DNA of 35,071 bases from contig NZ_QUNO01000040.1 of NCBI RefSeq assembly GCF_003387475.1, positions 1 to 35,071 of the forward strand. The letters are read 5' to 3'. A program made the translations under genes and the position numbers. How positions within the stretch are numbered: the stretch's first letter is position 1; every line of letters begins with the position of its first letter. The DNA is from Kutzneria buriramensis (GTDB taxonomy: Bacteria; Actinomycetota; Actinomycetes; Mycobacteriales; Pseudonocardiaceae). The notes under the pieces are model-generated. The model saw only the letters and a list, made by a program, of their open reading frames with translations. It was not told where the DNA came from and did no database searches. Positions 7,519 through 16,335 of the stretch are shown in pieces.

Positions 7519-8457
7519 TCACCCGCCTGCCGGGATACGGACATCGAGTGCGACGCCGGTCTCGCGTTCGGAGACCTGCCAGAGCTTGGAGATGGCCCGG
7601 TCTATGCCGAGCCTGCGCAGCACCGGCCGGCGGACCGGGGCGCCACTGGTCACGAACCGTGGCCCGTAGAGTTCGCCGCCATTGGCCGCCGGATCGGTCG
7701 CGGCGCGTAGCTGCGGCAGCGCGCCGTCGTCGGGTGACATGCCGGTGCGCTCGGCCATGAAGACGCCGAACCGCTGGGAGGCCCCGCCTCCCGAGCCTTG
7801 CACGCTGACCGTTTGCAGGTCGGTGTTGGCCATGCCTGGGTGCGCGATCAGGCTGGCCGTGCTCGCGCCGGCCCGCTCCAGCTCACGCTGTAGCCCGAGC
7901 CCGAAGTGGTAGTTGGCCAGCTTCGCCTGCCCGTAGGCGCGCCAGGCCCCGTAACGGCCCTCCAGGTGCGGGTTGGCCACGTCGACGGGACGGCCGGTGT
8001 TGCGGGCGGTGCTGGTGACGGTCACGATCCGGGAGCCGGGTGTGCGCAGCAGTGCGGGCAGCAGGAGCGCGGTCAAGGTCCAGTGGCCCAGGTGGTCGAC
8101 GCCGAACTGCATCTCGAAGCCGTCGACCGTCCGCGCCTCGGATATCGCCATCACACCGGCGTTGTTGACCAGGAGGTCGAGGCGGTCATGGGCGGCCAGC
8201 ACCATGTCGGTGGCCTGTTTCACGGACGCCTGCGAGGACAGGTCGAGCGCGACCAGTTCCAGCGAGGCGTCGGGGACGGTCGCTCGGATCTGTTCGACTG
8301 CGGCAGCGGCCTTCTGCTGGTTTCGCACGGCCATCACCACGTGCGCGCCCTTGGCCGCCAAGGCTTTGGCGGTGACCAACCCGAGTCCGCCGTTGGCCCC
8401 GGTGACCAGGGCCGTGCGGCCGTGCTGGTCGGGGATGTCGGCTGCGGTCCAGCCCAT
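7519..8457 (-). CDS. SDR family oxidoreductase
   Basis: A 312-residue classical-type short-chain dehydrogenase/reductase. It has the nucleotide motif TGANGGLG near residue 17, DLSS for the adenine pocket, NNAGV, a catalytic serine in VTSTAR and YGQAK (Tyr and Lys). The longer length and YGQAKLAN motif resemble the retinol-dehydrogenase/WWOX-like group that uses NADP(H). The start at 8457 follows an excellent RBS (GGGAGG); the same frame continues upstream to 8502 without similarity. It is the last gene of a four-gene run (AKR, PPOX, hydrolase, SDR; gaps 41, 35 and 41 bases), probably transcribed from the promoter at 10994-11022 and controlled by the divergent TetR. The substrate is unknown. 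Confidence 0.88.
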   Translation of the reverse strand: MGWTAADIPDQHGRTALVTGANGGLGLVTAKALAAKGAHVVMAVRNQQKAAAAVEQIRATVPDASLELVALDLSSQASVKQATDMVLAAHDRLDLLVNNAGVMAISEARTVDGFEMQFGVDHLGHWTLTALLLPALLRTPGSRIVTVTSTARNTGRPVDVANPHLEGRYGAWRAYGQAKLANYHFGLGLQRELERAGASTASLIAHPGMANTDLQTVSVQGSGGGASQRFGVFMAERTGMSPDDGALPQLRAATDPAANGGELYGPRFVTSGAPVRRPVLRRLGIDRAISKLWQVSERETGVALDVRIPAGG

Positions 8458-8498
8458 CTCACACCTCCCAAGGGGTGGTCGTTCACTGTGTGTCGGCG

Positions 8499-9452
8499 TC
8501 ACTTGACCGCGGTCTCGGTGTACGCCTTGGCGAGGTGGTCGCCGATCATCTGGATCGCGGCCTTGGCGGTCTCGACCGGCGCGGTGTGGGTGAACTGGTG
8601 GTCGACGCCGGGGAACTCGCGGTGGGCGACCTCGACGCCGCGGGCGGCGAGGTCGCGGGCGAAGTCGTTGCCCTCGTGGCGAAGCGTGTCGTATTCGGCG
8701 GTGACAATGAGCGTCGGGGGCAGCTCGCCGCGTCGCGGGTGGTGCGCGGTGGCGACGAGCGGGGCGTGCGGGTCGACGCCGGCGAAGTACGTGCGCCGCA
8801 CCAGCGACATGAGCGAGCGGGACGCGAGTGGCCGCTTCTTGCTGGAGGTGCGCGCCGCGTCCTCGCGGGTCGTGTCGACGAACGGGTACTCGGCCGACAC
8901 GGCGACCGGGCGGTGGTAGTCGTCGTCGATCGCCATCAGGGCCACGGTGAGGGCGAGTTTGCCGCCGACGCTGCCGCCCCCGACGGAGATCCGGTCGCGA
9001 TCCCAGCCGGCGTGTTCGGCCTGCTCGCGCACCCAGCGGTAGGCGTCGTAGGACTGTTCCTCGGCTACCGGGAACCGCACCTGCGGAGCCACGTCGTAGT
9101 CAGGAACCACGACGTAGCAACCGACATCGGCGGCGAGGTAGCGGGCGACGTTGTCCTCCTGCTCCGGCTGCCGGCCGATGAACGCGCCGGGGTGGAAGGC
9201 CAGGTGCACCGGCGGGCGCGCGCCGGCCGCCACGTGCCGGTCGATCTGCCGCGCGGTCGGGGCGTACACCAGCGCGCGCACCGGCCCGTGCCGGGTCGGG
9301 ATGGTCACGGTCGTCGGGTCCGCTGTCGGCTCGCTGGCGAATTGCAGCTGTGGCGAGGAGAACACCAAGGGCACCATGACCCTGTTCAACGCCTGCATCA
9401 CGCGGGCCTGGAACGCGGCACGCCGGTTGATGCCGGGGTCACGTCGTGACAT
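8499..9452 (-). CDS. Alpha/beta hydrolase, HSL-like, with altered signature motifs
   Basis: A 317-residue hydrolase of the hormone-sensitive-lipase-like group. The fold can be followed through PVHLAFHPGAF, VVVPDYDVAPQVRFP, DRISVGGGSVGG, TAEYDTLRHEG and GVDHQFTH. The likely triad is S161, the Asp of AEYD and the His of VDHQF. Two motifs depart from the family: the oxyanion sequence HGGG is HPGAF (87-91) and the nucleophile elbow GDSAGG is GGGSVGG. This may mean altered chemistry or specificity. The ATG at 9452 has GAGG 8 bases upstream; the frame extends to 9491 without similarity. It is the third gene of the TetR-associated operon and is likely cytoplasmic (no signal peptide). Confidence 0.82.
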   Translation of the reverse strand: MSRRDPGINRRAAFQARVMQALNRVMVPLVFSSPQLQFASEPTADPTTVTIPTRHGPVRALVYAPTARQIDRHVAAGARPPVHLAFHPGAFIGRQPEQEDNVARYLAADVGCYVVVPDYDVAPQVRFPVAEEQSYDAYRWVREQAEHAGWDRDRISVGGGSVGGKLALTVALMAIDDDYHRPVAVSAEYPFVDTTREDAARTSSKKRPLASRSLMSLVRRTYFAGVDPHAPLVATAHHPRRGELPPTLIVTAEYDTLRHEGNDFARDLAARGVEVAHREFPGVDHQFTHTAPVETAKAAIQMIGDHLAKAYTETAVK

Positions 9453-9487
9453 GGAGCAAACCTCGATTCCGGTCGGGCACGAGGGAG

Positions 9488-9919
9488 TCACACCGACTCG
9501 ATGGTCAGGCCGACGGTGGCATCCGCTCCGCGCAGGTACCTACTGGCGTGGATCATGGCCAGGCCGATCAGCCCGTACTTCCGGCCGACGACGGCACGGG
9601 TGCGCTTGGCGACAGCGGCATCTTGGACGGTGGCGTGGCCGCGGACGATCTCGCCGGTGGTCCTCGTGCCGTAGGTGTCGCAGATCTGCAAGGTGACATC
9701 GGGGTTGCGCCTGATGCGGTTGACCTTCCCCGAACCGGCGTAGGTCCAGATGACGATCTTCTGGCCGTTGCGGGCCAGCCATACCGGCACGCCAACGGGA
9801 GTGCCGTCCTTGCGGTAGGTGGTGAGCAGGGCGTATCTGGCGGCGCCGACCGCCTCCCACGAGCCGCGACCGGTCATCGACCCGTTCCCGCCCCGCACGT
9901 CAAGTGTCTTGTGCCGCAT
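9488..9919 (-). CDS. PPOX class putative F420-dependent oxidoreductase
   Basis: A 143-residue split-barrel flavin/deazaflavin-binding protein. The motif YALLTTYRKDGTPVGVPVWL, followed by KVIWTYAGSGKVNRIRRNPD-like strands, is typical of PPOX-class proteins annotated as F420-dependent in actinomycetes. These bind F420, FMN or heme-related ligands and often reduce small activated alkenes; the cofactor here is inferred from the family. The start at 9919 follows AAGGAGAAACCT, a clear RBS; an upstream ATG at 9940 is less well placed. It is second in the operon after the AKR (41-base gap). A paralogue with the same TTYRKDGTPV motif is at 13918-14298. Confidence 0.82.
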   Translation of the reverse strand: MRHKTLDVRGGNGSMTGRGSWEAVGAARYALLTTYRKDGTPVGVPVWLARNGQKIVIWTYAGSGKVNRIRRNPDVTLQICDTYGTRTTGEIVRGHATVQDAAVAKRTRAVVGRKYGLIGLAMIHASRYLRGADATVGLTIESV

Positions 9920-9960
9920 AGGTTTCTCCTTCTTGACCACATCGGAGCCGAGGCGGGGGC

Positions 9961-10956
<996 letters not shown>

Positions 10957-10977
10957 GACTGCCTCCCGTCGTCGAAC

Positions 10978-10993
10978 CAAAACTTTTGTTTTG
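10978..10993. promoter_or_regulatory. TetR operator 1 (CAAAAC-N4-GTTTTG)
   Basis: CAAAACTTTTGTTTTG is a 6-4-6 perfect palindrome, immediately downstream of the AKR operon -10 element. It shares half-sites with operator 2 at 11020-11035. Confidence 0.7.
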
Positions 10994-11022
10994 AACTTAC
11001 GACGCGTCGAGGCCACTGTCAA
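10994..11022 (-). promoter_or_regulatory. AKR operon promoter
   Basis: The minus strand has TTGACA (11022-11017), exactly 17 bases, and TAAGTT (10999-10994), a near-consensus housekeeping promoter. Operators abut it on both sides, operator 2 overlapping the -35 end and operator 1 covering the start region. Confidence 0.7.
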
Positions 11023-11035
11023 AACGAACGTTTTG
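11020..11035. promoter_or_regulatory. TetR operator 2 (CAAAACGAACGTTTTG)
   Basis: This is a 7-2-7 perfect palindrome overlapping the AKR -35. It ends one base before TAGGCT (11037-11042), which lies 7 bases before the tetR ATG at 11050 and would give a leaderless tetR transcript. One repressor could thus shut both directions. Confidence 0.7.
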
Positions 11036-11049
11036 GTAGGCTCTGTGGC

Positions 11050-11652
11050 ATGACTCACCAGGCCGCCCTCGACTCCACCCGCGACCGGATCGTCGCCGCG
11101 GCCACGGCCGAGTTCGCCGCGCACGGCATCGCCGGCGCGCGCATCGCCCGCATCGCGAAAGCGGCCAAGACCAGCACGGAACGCGTCTACGCCTACTTCA
11201 GCGGCGGCAAGGACGACCTGTACCGGTCCGTCGCCACCCGCGAGCTCGCGGCGATCGCCGAGGCGACCCGCCTGGACCCCACCGACATGCCGGGCTACGC
11301 GGGCCGTCTGTTCGACTACTACGCCGCCCATCCCGAGCGGTACCGGCTGACGGCCTGGAGCCGGCTGGAGCTGGGCGACGCCGAACGAGACGCCGACGAC
11401 CCGATGCGCAAGTCGGCCGCCCGCAAGACCGAGCAGGTCCGCCAGGCCCAAAAGGACGGGCTGCTCGACCCCGCCTGGGACCCGATGGACATCCTGGTGA
11501 TCGTCAGCCAGATCGCCATGACCTGGGCCAACCTGCCCGACATCCCCATCCCGGCCGGCATGGACCGCGACACGTTCTTAGCGGCCCGGCGAGCGGCCAT
11601 CATCACCGCCGTCGAACGACTGTTCCCCCGTCACACCTGTCCGCGAGACTGA
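11050..11652 (+). CDS. TetR family transcriptional regulator
   Basis: A 200-residue TetR protein. The HTH spans about residues 10-55 (STRDRIVAAATAEFAAHG, ARIARIAKAAKTSTERVYAY, then FSGGKDDLY), and the C-terminal helical domain resembles the TetR_C group with DYYAAHPERYRL. The ATG at 11050 follows TAGGCT by 7 bases, with no RBS, so a leaderless start is likely. It is divergent from the AKR operon. Two strong CAAAAC/GTTTTG palindromes flank the operon promoter, the best candidate sites for this protein. It probably represses itself and the operon until a substrate or carbonyl ligand binds. Confidence 0.88.
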   Translation: MTHQAALDSTRDRIVAAATAEFAAHGIAGARIARIAKAAKTSTERVYAYFSGGKDDLYRSVATRELAAIAEATRLDPTDMPGYAGRLFDYYAAHPERYRLTAWSRLELGDAERDADDPMRKSAARKTEQVRQAQKDGLLDPAWDPMDILVIVSQIAMTWANLPDIPIPAGMDRDTFLAARRAAIITAVERLFPRHTCPRD

Positions 11653-11765
11653 CGGGACGACCTGCCCGTGTCTTCTCAGGCCGGTAGGTGCTCGGCTTGG
11701 GCCTGAAGGGTGCCGAGCGGGTCGTGGCTCTCTTGGGGCCTGGCACAGCAGCGGCGGGCCGGCGG

Positions 11766-11787
11766 TGGCCGGCTCGGGATGGACCAG
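11766..11787 (+). repeat. 22-bp direct repeat, copy 1, in a 300-base gap
   Basis: The sequence TGGCCGGCTCGGGATGGAYCAG occurs here and at 11935-11956 with one mismatch. The gap 11653-11952 otherwise shows only a weak hairpin after the tetR stop and no supportable gene; short open frames on both strands lack domain-like sequence. Confidence 0.55.
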
Positions 11788-11934
11788 TCGGCTTGGTCTG
11801 GGGCTGGCGAGATCAGCCTGGTGTCGGCGCAGGAACAGCGCCGGCGCGCCGTGAGGAACTGGACAGTGATCGCAAGCGGGGTAGGAAGGACCTGTCATGG
11901 CCCTGGGAATTCGCGCGAACGGCCCGCCCGCTGC

Positions 11935-11956
11935 TGGCCGGCTCGGGATGGATCAG
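11935..11956 (+). repeat. 22-bp direct repeat, copy 2, over the XRE gene stop
   Basis: This is the second copy of the repeat at 11766-11787. It overlaps the stop codon of the XRE/MmyB gene (11953-11955), so one copy may have arisen by duplication of the gene end. Confidence 0.55.
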
Positions 11957-12834
11957 GATCGAGGTGCCTGTGCCGATGGCTCGTCGTCGGGATCGTGCTG
12001 CTCCAGCCACGCGGACAGCATGGTCAATGCCTGCTGGGTGGGTGAACCGGGTTTGGGCAGGAGGGTGAACATGATCTGGTCGGGATCGGCGGGAAACGTC
12101 ACCGCTTCGGTGGCCAGGGTCAGCGTTCCGGCGATCGGGTGATGCAGGATCTTCTCGTCGTAGGTCCACTCGACCACCTTCTGGTCGGCCCACCACCGGC
12201 GGAAGTGCTCGCTTCTCATGGACAGCTCGCCGACCAGTTCGGCGGTCCTGGGGTCGTCGGGGTGGCGGGCGGCGTCCATGCGCAGGGTGCCGACCACCTC
12301 GGAGCCGACCTTGGCCCAACCGTCTCCGTACAGCGAGCGGGCGGCTTCGTCGAGCAGGATCCAGCGGGCGGCGTTGCGCTGGCGGGCCGGCATGGCGGTG
12401 AAGTCGGCGAGCACGGCCCGGGCCATCCGGTTGGCGGCGAGGATGTCGGTGCGCCTGCCGAGGATGAACGCGGGGGTGTCGCCGAGCGCCTCCAGGAGCT
12501 CGAGCTGGCCGCGGCGCACCGCCTGGCCGGCACGGGTGGTCCGGCGTCGGGAGCTGGTCTGCGGCCGGGAGACGGTGTGCAGGTAGGTGCGTTCGGTGGC
12601 GTCGAGTTGCAGCGCGGTGGCGATCGCGTCCAGCACCGAGTCGGACGGTGTGATCGGCCGTCCCTGTTCGAGGCGGGTGTAGTAGTCGACGCTGACGCCG
12701 GCGAGCCGGGCGAGCTCCTCGCGGCGCAGTCCCGGCACGCGGCGGGCCTGATCGTCGATGATTCCCAGCGATCGCGGATCGATGGCCGCACGGCGGGCGC
12801 GGAGGAAGTCGCTGAGCTCTTCGTTGCGGCTCAT
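11953..12834 (-). CDS. XRE family regulator with MmyB-like ligand domain
   Basis: A 293-residue regulator. Residues 1-90 hold a Cro/C1-type HTH (RRVPGLRREELARLAGVSVD, YYTRLEQGR, SVLDAIATALQLDATER). The rest is the MmyB-like domain (DTPAFILGRRTDILAANRMA, ILLDEAARSLYGDGWAKV, HPDDPRTAELVGELSMRSEH), which in this family binds small ligands such as fatty acids. ATG at 12834 has GGAG very close upstream, so the true translation start could differ slightly. It is divergent from an SDR gene at 12994; this regulator-SDR pairing is common in actinomycetes. Palindromes at 12871-12887 and 12917-12928 in the shared promoter region are candidate binding sites. Confidence 0.88.
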   Translation of the reverse strand: MSRNEELSDFLRARRAAIDPRSLGIIDDQARRVPGLRREELARLAGVSVDYYTRLEQGRPITPSDSVLDAIATALQLDATERTYLHTVSRPQTSSRRRTTRAGQAVRRGQLELLEALGDTPAFILGRRTDILAANRMARAVLADFTAMPARQRNAARWILLDEAARSLYGDGWAKVGSEVVGTLRMDAARHPDDPRTAELVGELSMRSEHFRRWWADQKVVEWTYDEKILHHPIAGTLTLATEAVTFPADPDQIMFTLLPKPGSPTQQALTMLSAWLEQHDPDDEPSAQAPRS

Positions 12835-12870
12835 GACTCCATCATGGGCCGATCGGAGCGTCCGGCAAGT

Positions 12871-12887
12871 GCGAGGGTGGCCCTCGC
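12871..12887. promoter_or_regulatory. Palindromic site GCGAGGG-TGG-CCCTCGC
   Basis: A perfect 7-3-7 dyad 37 bases upstream of the XRE gene and 107 bases upstream of the SDR gene, placed for a shared operator. Assignment to the XRE regulator is inference. Confidence 0.5.
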
Positions 12888-12916
12888 GTTCCCAGGATGC
12901 GCTGGACCAGCTCAGC

Positions 12917-12928
12917 CCCTGTTCAGGG
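12917..12928. promoter_or_regulatory. Palindromic site CCCTG-TT-CAGGG
   Basis: A perfect 5-2-5 dyad 66 bases upstream of the SDR ATG; a second candidate operator in the XRE/SDR intergenic region. Downstream, TTGACT at about 12941 could be a -35, but no good -10 is seen. Confidence 0.4.
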
Positions 12929-12993
12929 CCATGGGCGCTGCTTGACTCGGTGCTGGGCGATCGCCCGATCCGACTCAGGTAAGGAAGCCGATC

Positions 12994-13788
12994 ATGTCTG
13001 ACATCTGGCTCGTCACCGGCGCCACCTCGGGGTTCGGCCGTCGCATCACCGATCGAGCGCTGGCCTCCGGTGCGCGGGTCATCGCGGTGGGGCGTCGGGC
13101 CGACCGACTGGCCCAACTCGCGGCTTCGGATCCCGCGGGGCAGGTCATGCCGCTCGCGCTCGACATCACCGACCCCAACGCTGAGCTGGCCATCGCCGAG
13201 GCGATCGAGGCCGCCGGCGGTCTCGACGTGCTGGTCAACAACGCCGGATACGGCGCCTTCGGCGCTGTCGAGCAGATCGCCGCCGCAGAAGCGAAGGCGG
13301 TGTTCGACACCAATGTGCTGGCCCCGCTGGCTGTGCTGCGGGCCAGTCTTCCGGCGTTGCGGGCCTCGCGTGGCCGAGTTGTGCAGGTGTCCTCGCTGAA
13401 CGGACACGTCGCCTGGCCGGCGTCCGGTGTGTACTCGGCGTCGAAGGCCGCGCTGGAACTGCTCAGCGAATCGCTGGCGATCGAGCTGGCGCCGGCCGGG
13501 GTGAAGGTGACGATCATCCAGCCAGGACTGTTCGGCACCGATTTCGCCCACAGCTCGCTCTACGTGCCGCCTGCTGAGCCGTACCGGCCGACCGTCGGCA
13601 AGTTCCTGCAGGAGATGTCCCAGCGGCCGCACGACTCGTTCGGTGACCCTGAGGCGGTCGCCGACGCCGTGATGACCGTCGTCGCGGCCGACGAGCCGCC
13701 GTTGCGGCTCGCCGTCGGCGCGGATGCGATCGACGGCATTCGCACCGCCCTGAACGCCCGCTTGGCCGAGCTGAAAGCATCGGTCTGA
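12994..13788 (+). CDS. SDR family oxidoreductase
   Basis: A 264-residue classical SDR: TGATSGFG at residues 8-15, DITD for the cofactor, LVNNAGYGAFG, catalytic serines in VQVSSLNG, YSASKAAL with Tyr and Lys, and IIQPGLFGTDF after it. A basic residue after the glycine motif (RR) and the GRRADR segment suggest NADP(H). The start has AAGGAAG 7 bases upstream. It is divergent from the XRE/MmyB regulator and probably its target. It is followed after 129 bases by a PPOX-class reductase on the same strand, so the pair may act on one substrate, although the gap leaves room for a separate promoter. Confidence 0.9.
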   Translation: MSDIWLVTGATSGFGRRITDRALASGARVIAVGRRADRLAQLAASDPAGQVMPLALDITDPNAELAIAEAIEAAGGLDVLVNNAGYGAFGAVEQIAAAEAKAVFDTNVLAPLAVLRASLPALRASRGRVVQVSSLNGHVAWPASGVYSASKAALELLSESLAIELAPAGVKVTIIQPGLFGTDFAHSSLYVPPAEPYRPTVGKFLQEMSQRPHDSFGDPEAVADAVMTVVAADEPPLRLAVGADAIDGIRTALNARLAELKASV

Positions 13789-13917
13789 TGTCCCAGGCAG
13801 TGCAACGACCTCGTGACCGCGTCGGTCGACGACATCGCGCACCCGGCGGCGTGTCGCGCGGAACACCGCGCCGACCGGTGCTTCCGTGATCTGACAACGA
13901 CTGTGAGGACCGTGATC

Positions 13918-14298
13918 GTGAATCTCAATGCGCAGATCGTCGCCAGCAAACAGATAAGCCTGACGACATATCGCAAGGACGGCACCCCGGTGCCGACCCC
14001 GGTCTGGTACGTGATGGACGGCGACACGATGACCGTGGTCACCGGGGCCACCTCGGCGAAGGTCAAGCGCATCCGCAACAACCCCCGGGTCGACATCGCG
14101 GCGTGTGATGTGCGCGGCAACGTCAAGCCGAGGGCCGAGCATGTGGCCGGCACGGCCCACCTCCTCGACGAGACGCAAACGAGCAACGCCCGCGCCCTGC
14201 TGGCCAAGCGCTACATCGCGTCACGCGTGGGCAACTGGTTCGCCAGGGCACTGCATCTCAAGCGGGATCCGATGATCGGCATCGCGATCACCTTCTGA
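13918..14298 (+). CDS. PPOX class putative F420-dependent oxidoreductase
   Basis: A 126-residue split-barrel protein with SLTTYRKDGTPVPTPVWYVM, TGATSAKVKRIRNNPRVDIA and a closing strand near PMIGIAITF. GTG at 13918 is chosen because GAGGA lies 8 bases upstream and the domain begins at once. The frame is open to 13813, but the extra 35 residues look non-domain. It is related to the PPOX protein at 9488-9919 and lies downstream of the XRE-linked SDR. The family binds F420 or flavin; the reaction is unknown. Confidence 0.8.
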   Translation: MNLNAQIVASKQISLTTYRKDGTPVPTPVWYVMDGDTMTVVTGATSAKVKRIRNNPRVDIAACDVRGNVKPRAEHVAGTAHLLDETQTSNARALLAKRYIASRVGNWFARALHLKRDPMIGIAITF

Positions 14299-14305
14299 TG
14301 TCACT

Positions 14306-14318
14306 GCCCGGACCGGGC
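14306..14318. terminator. GC hairpin between convergent PPOX and Lrp genes
   Basis: GCCCGGACCGGGC is a 6-1-6 dyad in the 61-base gap between stops at 14298 and 14360. No U tract; the role is inferred from position. Confidence 0.35.
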
Positions 14319-14359
14319 GATCCCGTCCGTCCTCGCCAGGCTGCTACCACGCCGCATCG

Positions 14360-15343
14360 TCACGCCGGCTCCAGCACGAGGCGGCCGTTGCGCATCAGCG
14401 TGCCGGACTGCTTGAGGTGGTGCAGCACGGGCACGATCTCGACCTGGTGCACGGCCGGCAACGCGCCGATCTTGCTGGTGACGTAGAGGTACAGGTCCTC
14501 GGTGGTGCGGCAGGTGACGGTGACCAGGAGGTTGGCCGCGCCGGTGACGGCGGCGGAGAACGTGGTCTCGGGGTGCAGGGACAGCGCGTGGCCGGTGGCA
14601 TCGAGCTCGCCGGGGGTCACGGTGAGCCAGAGATAGGCGCTGGCGTGGAAGCCGAACAGCGGCGGGGCGAGGTCGACGGCGATGTGCAGGGCGCCGGAGG
14701 ACAGGAGCTCGTCGAGGCGGGTGGACACGCGTGACTGGGGCCAGCCGGTGGCCTTGGCCAGTGCGACGACGCCGAGCCGGCCGTCACGGTTGAGCTCGGC
14801 CAGCAGGGGCGCGTCGTCGGGCCGAAGGGTGGGGCTGGCCGACGGGCCCGGGGAGGGCCGGTGCGGGCGAAGCACGGCCAGCTGCTCGGGGCTGAGCGGA
14901 TCGTCATAGGCGAGCCATTTGGTGTCACTGCTGACGTGCATGTGCAGCACGGCGAACGCGGTGAAGCTCAGCACCTGACTGGTACGCGGCAACCGGGCCA
15001 GCACGGAGCCGCGCGGGGCGTCGGGGTCGGTGAACGCGACGCAGACGATCTCGGAGCCGCCGGAGGTGGTGCTGACCCACGACACGTCGTCGCGGGCGGC
15101 GATCGCGTCGGCGAGGACGTCGGCGGCGTCCGGCCGGCACTGCACCCGGACGAACCACCGCTGGGTGCCGGTGGCCCGGTCGCCCAGGTAGGCCCGCACG
15201 CGCAGCGCGCCGTCGTTGTGCAGGGCGCGGTACCGTCGGGCCACGGTCTGCTCGGAGATGCCGAGTGCCTCGGCGAGCCGGCGGAACGGGGCCCGGCCGT
15301 CGCGTTGCAGGCATTGCACGATCCGCCGGTCAATGAGCTCCAT
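14360..15343 (-). CDS. Tandem-domain Lrp/AsnC family regulator (module 1)
   Basis: A 327-residue regulator, twice the length of a normal Lrp. The first HTH is at residues 3-50 (LIDRRIVQCLQRDGRAPFRR, ISEQTVARRYRAL) and is followed by a RAM-like domain. A second HTH (DAPLLAELNRDGRLGVVALA, SRVSTRLDEL) is followed by a RAM domain ending VHQVEIVPVLHHLKQSGTLM. It is probably a single-chain version of an Lrp dimer. ATG at 15343 lies 6 bases after TAATCT, suggesting a leaderless transcript. It is divergent from the AKR at 15444; a nested inverted repeat lies between. It is about two thirds identical by eye to the regulator at 18634. The effector is unknown; the PdxI-like neighbour raises a vitamin B6-related aldehyde as one option. 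Confidence 0.85.
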   Translation of the reverse strand: MELIDRRIVQCLQRDGRAPFRRLAEALGISEQTVARRYRALHNDGALRVRAYLGDRATGTQRWFVRVQCRPDAADVLADAIAARDDVSWVSTTSGGSEIVCVAFTDPDAPRGSVLARLPRTSQVLSFTAFAVLHMHVSSDTKWLAYDDPLSPEQLAVLRPHRPSPGPSASPTLRPDDAPLLAELNRDGRLGVVALAKATGWPQSRVSTRLDELLSSGALHIAVDLAPPLFGFHASAYLWLTVTPGELDATGHALSLHPETTFSAAVTGAANLLVTVTCRTTEDLYLYVTSKIGALPAVHQVEIVPVLHHLKQSGTLMRNGRLVLEPA

Positions 15344-15360
15344 GATGGCAGATTACTCGC

Positions 15361-15406
15361 TCAGGAGTGCCTCGAATGGAGGTTCGGAGGCGAAGACCGC
15401 TCCTGA
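15361..15406. promoter_or_regulatory. Nested inverted repeat in the Lrp/AKR divergent promoter
   Basis: Outer arms TCAGGAG (15361-15367) and CTCCTGA (15400-15406) enclose inner arms GCCTC (15369-15373) and GAGGC, a two-layer dyad of about 46 bp in the 100-base gap. Multi-turn dyads suit Lrp-type regulators. It overlaps the region expected to hold the -35 elements of both genes. Confidence 0.45.
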
Positions 15407-15443
15407 TGCTTGATTTGCCTGCTTGCCGGATGATCCTGGACCT

Positions 15444-16319
15444 ATGAACGACAAGCTCGAGTTGGCCGATGATCTGAGCCTGACTCGCATGGGTTACGGC
15501 GCGATCCAGCTCGCCGGCCCGATGGCCTGGGGTCCGCCGAAGGACCGCGACAAGGCGGTCGCCGTGCTCCGCGAGGTCGTGGAGTTGGGCATCACTCACA
15601 TCGACACCAGCGACTACTACGGTCCGTACACGGTCAACGAGCTGATCCGCGAGACGCTGCACCCCTACCCGGAGGGCCTGCACATCGTCACGAAGGTCGG
15701 TGCCCGTCGGGGCCCGGACAAGTCGTGGCCCGCGGCGATCTCACGAGGCGAGCTGGTCGCGGCGGTGGAGGACAACCTCGAACACCTGGGTTTGTCGTCA
15801 CTGGATCTGGTGAACCTGCGGATGACCGACACCACCGCGGCGGCCAGCATCGTCGAGCCGTTCACGGTGCTGGCCGAGCTCCAGGAGCAGGGCCTGATCA
15901 AGCACCTCGGCGTCAGCAATGTCAGCACCGAGCAGGTGATCGCGGCCCAGCAGGTCGCACCGGTGGTCAGCGTGCAGAACTTCTACAACCTGGCCATGCG
16001 CAAGGACGACTCGCTGGTCGACTTCTGCGCCGAGGAGGGCATCGCGTTCGTGCCCTTCTTCCCGCTCGGCGGGTTCCGGCCGTTGCAGTCGGACACGTTG
16101 CAGCAGGTCGCCGACGGACTCGGGCACACCCCGTTGCAGCTGGCGCAGGCGTGGCTGTTGCAGCGCTCGCCGACGATGCTGCTGATTCCGGGCACGTCCT
16201 CGGTCGAGCACCTGCGGGAGAACGTCGCCGCCGCCGACATCGAACTGCCGGCCGAGGCCGTCGCCACGCTGAATGCGGTCGGCAGCGCCGAGGCCGTCGC
16301 GCCCTGGGCCCGTCACTGA
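15444..16319 (+). CDS. Aldo/keto reductase, PdxI/YdbC-like (module 1)
   Basis: A 291-residue AKR whose wording follows E. coli YdbC, reported as pyridoxal reductase PdxI: RMGYGAIQLAGP..WGPP(K/R)DR, HIDTSDYYGP, IVTKVGARRGPDKSW, LDLVNLR, LIPGTSSVEHLREN. D54, Y59 and K84 of the catalytic tetrad are present. The usual histidine position is R126 (VNLR), as in the YdbC branch, so this is a subfamily trait and not damage. Whether the substrate is pyridoxal cannot be told from sequence. ATG at 15444 was chosen because family similarity begins there; no strong RBS is seen. It is followed by MDR (16 bases) and MFS (8 bases), a likely operon. A paralogue, over 80% identical by eye, is at 20199-21071. 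Confidence 0.85.
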   Translation: MNDKLELADDLSLTRMGYGAIQLAGPMAWGPPKDRDKAVAVLREVVELGITHIDTSDYYGPYTVNELIRETLHPYPEGLHIVTKVGARRGPDKSWPAAISRGELVAAVEDNLEHLGLSSLDLVNLRMTDTTAAASIVEPFTVLAELQEQGLIKHLGVSNVSTEQVIAAQQVAPVVSVQNFYNLAMRKDDSLVDFCAEEGIAFVPFFPLGGFRPLQSDTLQQVADGLGHTPLQLAQAWLLQRSPTMLLIPGTSSVEHLRENVAAADIELPAEAVATLNAVGSAEAVAPWARH

Positions 16320-16335
16320 AACTAGGAGAAAACCC

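Noticed and set aside
11578-11898. Minus-strand frame in the gap after the second TetR gene
   Set aside because: Proline/arginine-rich with no domain, and part overlaps the TetR coding end.
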